DNA from: CAZMLC01 sp964567125
Lineage (GTDB): Bacteria > Verrucomicrobiota > Kiritimatiellia > RFP12 > UBA1067
Length of the DNA: 33,515 nucleotides
Direction: 5' to 3'
Assembly (NCBI GenBank): GCA_964567125.1
Contig: CAZMLC010000024.1
Span: 1-33,515 of the forward strand
This document shows, piece by piece, positions 13,424 to 23,900 of this stretch; position 1 is the first letter of the stretch, and the number at the start of each line of letters is the position of its first letter. The position numbers and the translations under genes were made by a program. The notes beneath the pieces are model-generated. The model was not told where the DNA came from. It saw only the letters and a list, made by a program, of their open reading frames with translations, and did not search any database.

Positions 13424-15310
13424 ATGGCTAAACAGACAAAGAATACAGCTACGGTTTCTGAGCAAAAACCACGCGTTCGTATCACCGACACCACGTTGCG
13501 CGATGCGCACCAGTCCCTCTGGGCGACCCGCATGCGCACCGATGACATCCTGGCCATCGCGGAAGCCGTCGACAACGCCGGCTACTATTCCCTAGAATGC
13601 TGGGGCGGCGCAACGTTTGACGTCTGCCTGCGCTTCCTGCGCGAGAATCCGTGGGAACGGCTGCGCCAGATTAAGTCTGTCGCGAAAAAGACGCCGCTGC
13701 AGATGCTGCTTCGCGGCCAGAACGTTCTGGGATACAAGCATTATCCGGATGATATTCTGGAGCGTTGCGTCGCACTGGCCTGTGAAAACGGCATGGATAT
13801 CTTCCGTATTTTCGACGCCCTGAACGACAACCGCAATCTCGAAAAGGCGATCAAATCCGTCAAGAAATATGGCGGCCACGCGCAAGGAACCATCAGCTAC
13901 ACCTATAGCCCGGTTCACACCATCGCGAATTTCGTCGCGCTGGCGCAGGAACAGGAGGCGCTGGGCGTCGATTCGATCTGCATCAAGGACATGGCGGGCA
14001 TCATGACGCCCGCGGCCGCGACCGAGCTGATCACCGCGCTGGTGAAAAACGTCTCCGTTCCGATTCAAGTCCACTCGCACATGACGAGCGGCATGGCCGC
14101 AGCCATGTATATGTCTGCCATCAAAGCCGGCGCGGGTGCGATTGACACGGCCGTCTCGACCATGTCAGGCTTTTCGTCGCAGCCGCCGACCGAGACGCTG
14201 GTCGCCATGCTCGAAGCCGAAGGGTATGACACCAACATCAATCACAGCCTCGTGGCCAAGGAAAACGAGTATTTCCGTGCACTCAAGAAGCGTCGCGAAC
14301 CCTTGACCGGTCTCGGCGAACTCGTGGATGCCGGCGTGCTGGAACACCATATTCCCGGCGGCATGATCTCGAACCTCCGCTCCCAGCTCCAGCAGCAGGG
14401 CGCGTTGGACCGCCTCCAGGACGTGATGGACGAATTGCCGAAGACCCGCGCGGACATGGGCTATCCTCCGCTCGTCACGCCGACCAGCCAGATCGTCGGC
14501 GTGCAGGCCGTGCTGAACGTGTTGGCCGGCAAGCGCTACGAGATGGTCACCCAGGAGACCCGCGATTACGTCAAGGGCCTCTACGGCCGTTCCCCGGCGC
14601 CGGTCAATCCGAAGCTCGCCAAGCAGATCCTCAACGGCGAGAAGCCGATCACCTGCCGTCCGGCTGATTTGCTCAAGCCGGGCCTTGCCGATGCGGCGGC
14701 CCAGCTCGATCCGAAGCTGATCCAGAAGGAAGAGGACATCATCTCCTACTGCATGTTCCCGGAAGTCGCGCTCGGCTATTTCAAGTGGCGCGCGAAACCG
14801 GCTGAACAGCGCGATCCGGTCCCGGCTGACCTCGAACACGCCAAGAAGCACGAAACCGCACCTGAAGTGGCGCCGGCACCGGCTGTCGCGCATGCCGACC
14901 ACGTTCTGCGTCATGCGGAGATCGGCCAGCTCGTGGCAGGTCTCGCGGCCCGGCTCGGTTTTGTGGCAGGCGCTGCGCCTGCCGCTATCGCCATCGACTT
15001 GGCCTCGCTCGAAAAGCCTGCTGCCGCACCCGCAGCAGCAGCGCCGGAAGCGAAAAAGGAGGAGGTTATCGCAGGCCCGACGATCAATGCGCCGCTGAAC
15101 GGCACGTTCTACCGTTCCGCAGGTCCTGGCAAGCCGAACCTCGCCAACGAAGGCGATGCGGTCAAGGCTGGCGACGCGCTCTGCATCGTGGAAGCGATGA
15201 AGCTCTTCAACCAGATCAAGGCCGATAAGCCGCTCAAGGTGGTTACGTTCCTCGTTGAGCACGGCAGCGCCGTGACCAAGGGACAGCCCCTGGCTGTTGT
15301 CCAGTATTAA
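13424..15310 (+). CDS. oadA: Oxaloacetate decarboxylase alpha-type / pyruvate carboxylase B-type subunit with biotin domain
   Basis: A 628-residue carboxyltransferase that moves carboxyl groups between oxaloacetate/pyruvate and biotin. Seen: the TIM-barrel start with TDTTLRDAHQSLWATR, the CIKDMAG motif with the expected active-site lysine, the metal-binding HSHMTSG, the carboxylase-conserved region up to about 470, an Ala/Pro/Lys-rich linker (about 475-555) and a biotinyl domain with VEAMKLFNQ (biotin Lys593). This layout is shared by OadA of the sodium-pumping decarboxylase and by PycB of two-subunit pyruvate carboxylase; the sequence alone does not separate them. Neither the OadB/OadG membrane subunits nor a biotin carboxylase is adjacent. 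The gene stands alone, with GGAG about 11 bp before the ATG and a terminator just after. Confidence 0.9.
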   Translation: MAKQTKNTATVSEQKPRVRITDTTLRDAHQSLWATRMRTDDILAIAEAVDNAGYYSLECWGGATFDVCLRFLRENPWERLRQIKSVAKKTPLQMLLRGQNVLGYKHYPDDILERCVALACENGMDIFRIFDALNDNRNLEKAIKSVKKYGGHAQGTISYTYSPVHTIANFVALAQEQEALGVDSICIKDMAGIMTPAAATELITALVKNVSVPIQVHSHMTSGMAAAMYMSAIKAGAGAIDTAVSTMSGFSSQPPTETLVAMLEAEGYDTNINHSLVAKENEYFRALKKRREPLTGLGELVDAGVLEHHIPGGMISNLRSQLQQQGALDRLQDVMDELPKTRADMGYPPLVTPTSQIVGVQAVLNVLAGKRYEMVTQETRDYVKGLYGRSPAPVNPKLAKQILNGEKPITCRPADLLKPGLADAAAQLDPKLIQKEEDIISYCMFPEVALGYFKWRAKPAEQRDPVPADLEHAKKHETAPEVAPAPAVAHADHVLRHAEIGQLVAGLAARLGFVAGAAPAAIAIDLASLEKPAAAPAAAAPEAKKEEVIAGPTINAPLNGTFYRSAGPGKPNLANEGDAVKAGDALCIVEAMKLFNQIKADKPLKVVTFLVEHGSAVTKGQPLAVVQY

Positions 15311-15316
15311 GCTCGT

Positions 15317-15350
15317 AACCGCTGGCAGAAATGATTTTCTGCCAGCGGTT
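15317..15350 (+). terminator. Terminator hairpin after the oadA-like gene
   Basis: A perfect 14-bp stem (AACCGCTGGCAGAA with TTCTGCCAGCGGTT) and a 6-base loop begin 6 bp after the stop codon. The following CTGTTT is only a weak U-tract. Confidence 0.75.
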
Positions 15351-15382
15351 CTGTTTCAGAACCCCTGTTCTTCCGACGTGCC

Positions 15383-16225
15383 ATGAAAAAGTTGCTTCTG
15401 ATTCCTCTCTGCGCAGCGCTCCTGCTGGGACAAGGCTGTTTTAAACACCGCGAAGCACCCTATCGTCCTGTCACAGCGACCAATTTGACCCAGGCGGTGG
15501 AATTGAAGGCCTCGGTTGAACGCGTGGTTCTCGCCCGCCAGTCCATTGGCGCGCTCGCGCCTGAACTGGCGCAGATGCCTAAACTCAAAGAGCTCTGGCT
15601 GCGCGATTCCCAAGTGGAGGGCCTGACGATCCTGACAACCCTTCCCCAGCTGGAATCGCTCGATCTCTCATTTACCCGTAAAGCCGCCTTCCCCGCTGAA
15701 GTCTTTGCGCTGACCCAGCTAAAACAACTTTGGTATGTCGGCAATCAGCTCTCCGCCTTGCCGGGGAAAATCAGCGATTTAAAGCAGCTGACCTATCTCA
15801 ATCTCGACCAGAACACATTGAAGAGCTTGCCGGCCGAACTGTGTACCCTGACGCAGCTGCGCTGGCTGCGGCTCAACGACAACGCGCTGACCGAACTGCC
15901 GGCGGCATGCGGCAAGCTCGCCCAGCTGCAGCGTCTCTATCTGCGCAGGAACCAGCTGACCACGTTGCCGGAATCGCTGAAGGAGGCTGTCCAGCTAGAA
16001 GATCTGAGCCTCAGCAACAATCCGCTGCGCGACGTGCCGGCATGGATCGTCGAGCTGCCGAAGTTGCGTCAGCTTGATCTTGATGGCTGCACCGTGACGA
16101 AACTGCCGGCGGATCTCAGCAAAATGAAATCCCTGCAGGTGCTTTCACTGATCCGCTGTCCGCTCTCAGACGCTGAGCGCACGCGCATCCGCGAGGCGCT
16201 TCCCAAAGCCCACATCGCGTTCTAA
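15383..16225 (+). CDS. Leucine-rich-repeat lipoprotein
   Basis: A 280-residue protein. The N-terminus MKKLLLIPLCAALLLGQGC is a lipoprotein-type signal with Cys19 as the likely lipidated residue; the box LGQGC is not the classic LAGC form. From about residue 50 on it consists of leucine-rich repeats of about 23 residues with the pattern L..L.L..N.L..LP..., for instance QLTYLNLDQNTLKSLPAEL and QLRWLRLNDNALTELPAAC. Eight or nine repeats are visible, closing with LQVLSLIRCPLSDAERTRI. Such repeats bind proteins, and no enzymatic domain is present. The partner is unknown. It sits alone between two terminators, and no clear ribosome-binding site is seen before the ATG. Confidence 0.88.
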   Translation: MKKLLLIPLCAALLLGQGCFKHREAPYRPVTATNLTQAVELKASVERVVLARQSIGALAPELAQMPKLKELWLRDSQVEGLTILTTLPQLESLDLSFTRKAAFPAEVFALTQLKQLWYVGNQLSALPGKISDLKQLTYLNLDQNTLKSLPAELCTLTQLRWLRLNDNALTELPAACGKLAQLQRLYLRRNQLTTLPESLKEAVQLEDLSLSNNPLRDVPAWIVELPKLRQLDLDGCTVTKLPADLSKMKSLQVLSLIRCPLSDAERTRIREALPKAHIAF

Positions 16226-16240
16226 CAGCCGGATGCGCAT

Positions 16241-16279
16241 AAAAAAAGGACGCCGCGCAACGCGACGTCCTTTTTTTTT
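16241..16279. terminator. Bidirectional terminator between the LRR gene and dnaB
   Basis: A7 plus GGACG-C-CGCG pairs with CGCG-A-CGTCC plus T9 around the loop CAA. A-tract and T-tract flank both sides of the stem, so it can end transcripts from both convergent genes. Confidence 0.92.
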
Positions 16280-16294
16280 GTACAGGCACACGCC

Positions 16295-17755
16295 TTAACT
16301 CGTTGCGCCCTGATCGGGTGAAAAGCCTTCCGTCATGCCTTCCCCTGTGTCCGCGCGATCGCTGAAGCGGGTGGTATCGCCATCAAAGTTCAGGCGCACC
16401 TCGCCCGTCGGCCCGTTACGATGCTTGGCGACATCGACAATCGCCAGCGTTAGATCGTTCGCCTCGGGATCGCCCGGCGCTTTGCACGGACGGCGCAGCA
16501 GCAAGGCCACGTCCGCATCCTGTTCAATCGCGCCGGAGTCACGCAGATCCGAAAGCTTCGGCTTATGCGTCTTGTCGCCACGTTGCTCGGGTCCACGGCT
16601 CAGCTGACTCAGAACGATCACCGGGATATTCAGCTCCTTGGCCATCGCTTTAACCTGCGCAGAGATCTGGGACGTTTCCAGCTGGCGGCCCTGTTTGGCG
16701 AATTCGCGGCAGTTGCAGAGCTGGAGATAGTCGATCACGATCAACTCGATGTTGTAGCGCTTCTTCATGCGGCGCGCACGGGCGCGCAGGTCCATCACAT
16801 CCAAACCGCCGGAATCATCGACATAGATCGGCGCCTTGATCAGATCGGACGCTGCGCGCGTCAGCGCCTGATGGTGCTTGCGTTCGCTGCCATAACCATC
16901 GGAAATCTGAAAGCCCGGCACTTCCGCATAGCCGCAGAGCATACGCATGGCCAGGGACTCCGTCGACATTTCCAGCGAAAAGACCATGACCGGATGTTGG
17001 CGGTTGTGACCGTATTTCAAGGGACGATGGTAGATATCTGTGCCGCAGGCCACGCACTCGGCGATATTCATGGCCAGCGAGGTCTTTCCCATGGAGGGAC
17101 GCGCAGCCAGAACGATCATTTCCCCGCCGCGCAAGCCTTTCAACTTGTGATCGAGGTTGGCGAACCCCGTCGGCAGACCATGCACCGCATCGCGACCGCT
17201 CGAGAGCATCTTCTCGATGTGGATCATGGTGTTGTTGACCGCCTGCGGCCACGACATCGTTCCGCTGCCGGACTTATCCGACAGGCCGAGGAAGTTCTGC
17301 TCCACCTGGCCCAGGACCACATCGGGGCTGACCGACTCCTCAAAGCAGCGCCGCTCCGCATCGCGCGAACAATTGATAATCTTACGCAGCAGATGCTTAT
17401 GCCGCAAAATACTGATGTAATACTCGGCATGCGCGGAGGTCGGCGTGCCATCGATCAGCGACTGGATCGCCGACAGGCCGCCGACCTCTTCAAAGCGATT
17501 CAGCGCCTTCAGGCGTTCAACCAGCATAACCGGATCAATCGCAACGCCGGCGCGCGCCATTTCCTGCAGCGTATCGTAGAGCAGGCTGTGCGAAGCCATG
17601 AAAAATGATTCGCCCGTGATGCCGTTCTCTGTGCAAAGGTCGACCACACGATTGCCGCCATTGACATCCATCAGGATCGAACCGAGGACACCGCGTTCAG
17701 CCTCCAGGCTATGCGGCGGGACACGCAAATTTTCTGATTGTTTCCGAGTCGGCAT
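16295..17755 (-). CDS. dnaB: Replicative DNA helicase DnaB
   Basis: A 486-residue hexameric helicase that unwinds DNA ahead of the replication fork. Seen: the N-terminal DnaB domain starting VPPHSLEAERGVLGSILMD; the RecA-like core with Walker A AARPSMGKTSLA (about 217-228); the FSLEMS motif; Walker B LIVIDYLQL; and the arginine/DNA-binding region VIVLSQLSRGPE...LSDLRDSGAIEQDADV. The length is in the normal range and no intein interrupts the Walker A or later motifs. An insert around GTDIYHRPLKYGHNRQHP follows the Walker A helix. The C-terminus ends in an acidic, low-complexity tail. The gene is convergent with the lipoprotein gene. No clear ribosome-binding site precedes the ATG. Confidence 0.96.
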   Translation of the reverse strand: MPTRKQSENLRVPPHSLEAERGVLGSILMDVNGGNRVVDLCTENGITGESFFMASHSLLYDTLQEMARAGVAIDPVMLVERLKALNRFEEVGGLSAIQSLIDGTPTSAHAEYYISILRHKHLLRKIINCSRDAERRCFEESVSPDVVLGQVEQNFLGLSDKSGSGTMSWPQAVNNTMIHIEKMLSSGRDAVHGLPTGFANLDHKLKGLRGGEMIVLAARPSMGKTSLAMNIAECVACGTDIYHRPLKYGHNRQHPVMVFSLEMSTESLAMRMLCGYAEVPGFQISDGYGSERKHHQALTRAASDLIKAPIYVDDSGGLDVMDLRARARRMKKRYNIELIVIDYLQLCNCREFAKQGRQLETSQISAQVKAMAKELNIPVIVLSQLSRGPEQRGDKTHKPKLSDLRDSGAIEQDADVALLLRRPCKAPGDPEANDLTLAIVDVAKHRNGPTGEVRLNFDGDTTRFSDRADTGEGMTEGFSPDQGATS

Positions 17756-17799
17756 ACAACGTTTTCTTTTTCAAAATCCGTAAAACAGCGAAGACGCAA

Positions 17800-17830
17800 A
17801 AGACACGACCTGATTCTCAAGACGTGTCTT
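17800..17830. repeat. Inverted repeat in the dnaB leader region
   Basis: AAGACACG (17800-17807) pairs with CGTGTCTT (17823-17830) around a 15-base loop. It lies 45 bp before the dnaB start on the minus strand; no function can be read from it. Confidence 0.4.
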
Positions 17831-17923
17831 CCAGCATCGAATTGAGGGAGTATTTTAAGCTACTTAGAAGCCTTTTTGCAACCTGATTTATTTCGTGTTT
17901 ATTTTTCGGATTGCAAATAGGGC

Positions 17924-17940
17924 GACAATCCGTTATTGTC
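17924..17940. promoter_or_regulatory. Inverted repeat upstream of the giant SGNH gene
   Basis: GACAAT-CCGTT-ATTGTC lies 53 bp before the start codon, and a wider pair TTTGCAA/TTGCAAA flanks the AT-rich stretch before it. It may be an operator or part of the leader RNA. Confidence 0.3.
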
Positions 17941-17966
17941 AATCACAATATTGGTATCGGATTTTG

Positions 17967-17987
17967 TTGGGGTTGTTTTAAAGGAGT
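17967..17987 (+). promoter_or_regulatory. Leader motif and ribosome-binding site of the giant SGNH gene
   Basis: TTGGGGTTGTTTT followed by AAAGGAG places a strong ribosome-binding site 7 bases before the ATG at 17993. This decides against the upstream in-frame codon at 17936. The same TTGGGGTTGTT word precedes the next giant gene (27069-27079). Confidence 0.6.
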
Positions 17988-17992
17988 CTATT

Positions 17993-20900
17993 ATGAATAT
18001 GCATTATTGTGGTTGGGTCAATGTATTATCGGCTATTCGATGCACGCTACTTACTACGTTGATCCTATTCTTTCTCGCGTGCCCTGCGTTCGCGCAAACA
18101 CCGACGCTGCGCATCATGCCGCTCGGTGATTCCATTACGTATGGTGCGAATAGGGATGGCATCGGCGGCGGATACCGCTATCCGCTTTATGTTGCGCTGA
18201 CCAATGCAGGATACATGGTCGACTATATCGGCACACAGACGACAATGCCTCACGTCGGACTGGGGCCGGAAATCAACCATCAGGGGCATAGCGGATGGCA
18301 CGTTTCAAACACCAGCAATGGCCTCTACGAAAATATCCTGAGTTGGCTCGCGCAGATCGATGACCCCGACGTCGTCCTCGTGCATATCGGCACCAACGAC
18401 ACGGGTGACGCACCGAAATTCCCGGGCACCATCAATGAACTGGATGCACTCATTCTGCGCATTGCGACAGCACGTCCCTATGCACACATTATCGTCACGA
18501 CCCTGCTGAAACGGGGCCCCAGTGAATCCGACGCCCAGAATGTTTTGATCAATACTTATTTTAATCCCTACGTTGAAGGCGTTGTGACCGCGCATCAGCA
18601 GGCTGGTCGCCGCGTCCATTTCCTCGACATGCACGCCTACCTTGAGCGGACGGACATGTACGACAACCTCCATCCGAATAACGCCGGCTACGGCAAGATG
18701 GCAGCCGCCTGGTTGCCTGCGATCACCAACATTGTGACGCCGTATGGCGATTTACTGTCCCCCGCAGTCGCCTCCGTCAAGATGCCGACAGCCAACGCGC
18801 TCACAATCACATTCTCGAAGCCGATTGATTTCACAGCTTCCCCGGCCCTTTCCAACCCAGCGGCATGGGCGCTCTCGCCTACAGGAACAATCGCTTCCAT
18901 TTCCATACTTCCTGCCAATCCGCGCACCGTCACACTAACGGTTTCTGGTCTCTCAGCAACGACCCCGTCGACCCTCTCTTTTAATGGCTCGGTGACCGAT
19001 CTCATCCCTGCATCACGCGGCGGGCCTTTTACAACCGCACTGTCCGGCGCAATCGGCACGTTCACGTTGTCGGGTATGCGTGCATGGACAGGCCTTGGAG
19101 CTGACGCCCTTTGGTCGACAACGAACAACTGGGTCGGCACCATGGTCCCGACCTCTGCGGAAACCGCCTTCTTCTTTGGTTCAGCAAATAACAAAACCAA
19201 TATTTTCCTCGGCAGCCGCGCTACGGCAGCAGGTATCACCTTTGCGCAAGATGCCGCCGCATATACGATCGGCCTGCCGAATGAAACGCTAGCGCTGTCC
19301 CCCCCGAACTATAACGCCGCAGTGACACTGCCCGCAGGGGCCGCCAATTCGCAGACGATTCCAGCCACACTGCTCGTAGGCGGTAATCTGAATATTTACA
19401 ACTATGAGCCGTCGAAAATGCTCACCGTGAATTATACCAACAGCGCCAGTCGTAACATCTATATCTTTGGCAACGGACCTGTCACCTTCAACACGCTCCG
19501 CCGCCCTACCGGAACCGAATCGAACGACGTCAACTATATCCGCTTCGACCTCCGTGGTTCGGCACCCGTCATCTGTACGGGGCCTATCACGATCGGGCAA
19601 CTGTGGAAGGATAACGGCTACGTCCCGAGCGAGCTCATCCTTGCTCCGCAGACCACCAATATCTTCTGCCGCAATGATTGGCAGTTGGGCATCTCCGGCG
19701 TTACCATCTCCGGCGGCGAAGGCACGGTTTTGCGCCTCATCCACGCGCAAGCCAATACCCCGGCGGCCATCGCAGTTCAGAGCGCCAACCCCAATACGAT
19801 CTCGGTCCGGCTCGAATGCCCGACAGGTCTTGCGACCTTAAACAAGGGCTACGGCGGATGGACCCGCGGCACCCTGGTTTTAACCTACCCCGACAACCAG
19901 ATCGACAGCGCCATCACGCTTGACCGCGGCAACTGCATCCAAGTCCCCTTCGTTGCGCCGAACAGCACACCCAACCCGCTCGGCGCATGCGCGAATCTCA
20001 ATTTCGCCAATCCGAAAGATAACGGCGTGTATGCCCGCTTGCGCGTCACCAGCGACTCGAATTGCTCGATGGATAAAACGCTCACTGTTGATAAAGATCG
20101 CGCCATCGTCGAAAACGCGGGTAGCGGCCTGCTTACCCTCACAGGTCCTATCACCGGTGCAGGCACGCTCGCCTTTGAAACATCCGGAAACAGTGTATTT
20201 TCCGGCATCCGTTCCGGCTCAGGCGGCCTCGCAAAGACAGGCCCAGGCACCCTGACGCTCACCACTGCCAACACCCACACCGGCGGAACGTTCATCGAAG
20301 GTGGCACGCTCGCCGTGAACACGGGAGCAACGCTCGGATCCGGCAGTGTGACGCTCTCGGGCGGTACGCTCGCCCTCAATGCCACAGGCGCAAGCAGCTA
20401 CTCCGCCTCCGTTCCCGCTGTCACGCTCACAGACTCCTCGGCACTGACCATTCCCGCGGCAACCGCATCATCGGTCACCTTATCCTCACTCTCCCTGAAC
20501 GCTAACGTGCTCACAATCCGCGCACCCTCCGCTGGCACTGCGGCGAATCGCATTTTTATTAACGGCTTGAGCGATGGCCCTGTAAACGGAATCATCCTCA
20601 ATGGCGGACCCGCGACCTACAGCGCGTCCACCGGACTCGCGCCGCGCACGCTTTCCCCGGTTGCCCTCAGCGGGGATACGCTCCCCAATGCCGCTGGCTC
20701 TGCCGCGACCGCTGACACCGCACCCGCGACCTCGTTCGCGATTGCCCAGTCGCTGACAACGCTTGGGCAGTTCAACTATACGGCCGCATCCCCAGCTACG
20801 TTGGATCTCGGTGGCGGTATCCTCGCGCTCGACTATCTCAACGCCACGCCATCGTCGCTCACGGTGATCAATGGCACGCTGACCGCGTCCGGCGCCCCAG

Positions 20901-23900
20901 CCAACAGTGATTATGCAGGCCTGCGCACCATCTCCATCGTTCCGCTGACCTCCGACGCAGCCACCGGTCTTTCAACATCCAAGACCTATTCCCACCTGCT
21001 TGACTTCGGCAATCAGTCGCCCGCAACGATCAACGGCGTGGCCTTCACGCAAGGCGCGTCGACCGGCACAGGGACCGGTTACTCTGGATTCCCGAACGGT
21101 AACGGTTACGACAATTTCAACACTTGGACAAACGATCTGCCGTCGGAGACCTGCTCCGGACTGTTGCGGCTTTTGCGCGACATGAATTACAACAATGGTA
21201 ACTGGACGGGCGTACTTACAGGTCTGACTCCAGGCGCTATTTACGAAGTCTCGCTCTATTTCCGTGCCTGGGACGGTCCGCCCAACACGCAGGAGCGTCG
21301 CACCCTTTTCCAGTTCTACTCGGCATCCGCTTCATTACCCGATGCTTCGCTCATTTACGCCACCCAACCCAATTCGGCGAATGCGCTGGTCTATCGCTAC
21401 ATGGCCCCGGCCAGCGGTACGTTCAAGATCGCGGCCACCTCGATTTCGGGAATCAGCGGCTGTTTTGGTCTCGCGAACGAACAACTTGCACCCGCTTCAG
21501 GAACGCCGCCGAGCTCGGGCAGCCTCGTTCTTTCCGGCCCGCTCGCTATTTCCGCAGCCCTTGCGGATAACGGCGCGCCGACCGCACTCACCGCGACGGG
21601 AACAGACCCGATAACGCTTTCAGGTCCTATTTCGCTCACAGGCCCTGTCCGTCTCGATGCGCCCGTCACGCTGGCCCCTGCGGCAACGGTCACGCAGGCG
21701 TTTAACGGTCCAGTCTCTGGAAATACACTGACCCTCAATGGTGCAGGCCGCGTCATTCTCAACACCGCGAATATTGGACTCGCCGGCGCAACGGTCATCT
21801 CGAACGGAATCCTCGAAGTCGCGCATTCCCAGTCGCTCGGCGCTTCAGTTCTGCCCAACGTAACGGTCGCGTCCGGCGGCGCGCTGGCCATCGGGCAGAC
21901 AGTCAATAACAGCATCGTCCTTCCCCAGACAATCGCCATTGCCGGCAACGGTCCCGATGGGCTCGGCGCACTGCGCTACGACTACGATGCGCAGCAGTTC
22001 AACGCCTTTTCGTCAATCATCCTCGCGGATGATGCGGCGGTTGGCGGTACCGCACCGCTCTATCTGCCCTACAACGGACAGCGCGGACGCTATGATATCC
22101 GCAATGGGACACTCGATTTCGGTGGCCACAGCCTCAGCAAAGTCGGAACCAGCTCCATGATTCTGACCTCGCCGCGCATACAGGGCGTCACGCCCGACAC
22201 GGATATCACAGTCCAAGGCGGTGTCCTGGGTCTGGAAAGCTACACTGACCTCGGTGGTTCTTTCACGAACACCGTCACGGTTGCCACCGATGCGATCTTT
22301 GACTTATACAACCTCGTTCAGCCCATCAACTGGACGCTTGCGCTCGCCGATGGCGCGCGCCTCTCCATCCGTTCAGGCAATACCAATCACAACACCTGGC
22401 TAGGTCCTGTAACACTTACGGGCGGTCAGGCGATCCTCGATGGCTCCACAGGGTATGGGCACAATACCATCATGGGCCAGATCACGGGCGAAGGCGGACT
22501 GCGCAAAGCCTACGGTGGGTTCACCTATCTACTCAACACCGCAAACACCTTTACGGGTGCCATCAGCGTCATCAACGGCAGCCTCTATGCCTATGCGCCG
22601 GGATCGACCCCGACAGCGCCTGCTGCGTTATCGGTCTCGGGAACCGGTGAATTCGTCGTGCGCAATGCCGCCGATGGCTGGTCGCTGGCGCAAATCGAAG
22701 CGCTCGCCGCATCCGGCGCCTTCCAATCGCGTTCAGCCTTCCTCGGCATTGACACCACGGCCGATCTCACCTACACCGCGGATTGGCCTGCCGCAGGCCT
22801 TGCAAAAGTCGGACCGTATGCCCTCACGCTGACAGGCAGCTGGTCCGCGCCCGGAGCGATCCGCGTGCACGATGGTACGCTCAACATCAACGGCATGACA
22901 GGCCGTTCTTTCAATCTCGAAAACAACAGCGTACAGGTCGGTTATGACAACTGGACCGCGTCCTGCGGCATCCTTCCGCTCACGGGATCGACCGCGATTG
23001 AGACGACGGATTTCGGCTACAATCGCGCACAGCCGCTCATCGGCGTCGGGACGTTTGGCTCCTCGCGCGGCATCCTGACCCTCAGCGACACTGCGTTTGT
23101 CAAAGGTCGTCTGCACGTCGGACGCGATGGCGGCTCTGCCGGAGCGGTTTACCAGACAGGCGGCGTCTTCCTCAACACTGGAGGATCCGCTGCGGATGGA
23201 CGCATCGGCGAATCCGGCTTTGGTTATTATGAAATTTCCGGCGGCGCGCTGACCAACAAGGGCTATACCCAGCTCTCGCACAATAACGGCGCCTACGGCA
23301 CACTCCGCATCAAGGGCGAAGGCCATGTTATCCAGAATTCAGGAGCCACCCCCGCGCAAGGAGCGGGCGGGGACAATCCCGCGGCCTACTATGGCGGAAC
23401 CCTCGGAACGCGCGCAGGCTATGGTCACTTCTTCCTCTCCGGCAACGGCACCATCGATACCGGAGTCGGGAATCTCGAACTCGGCACGTGGACAGATGTC
23501 AACTCCTACAACAACGGCTACGGGTTCCTTACTTTGGAAGAAAACAGCCGCGTCTCAGCCAATGCCATCATACTGGCCAACCGCAACGGCTCCCCGCTTG
23601 CCGTCGTTACCCTCAAGGGCGGCATCCTTGACACGAAATATCTCCAGAAAGGCGGCAACAACGCAGCGAACAACACGGCTCAGGCTGCAATCAACTTTGA
23701 TGGCGGCACCCTCTCCATACGCGAAACCGGCTCTGCGATTCGGACGGCCGTCAACAATGCGCCGACCCTGCTCACGGTCCATTCCGGCGGCGCAGTGATT
23801 GATACGCCGTCCGGCATCACCGCATCGTTGGATCTGCCGCTCCAACCGGCAGGCAACGGTGTCGGCTTTATCGAACTCAACGCGCAGGGTTCCGGCTATA

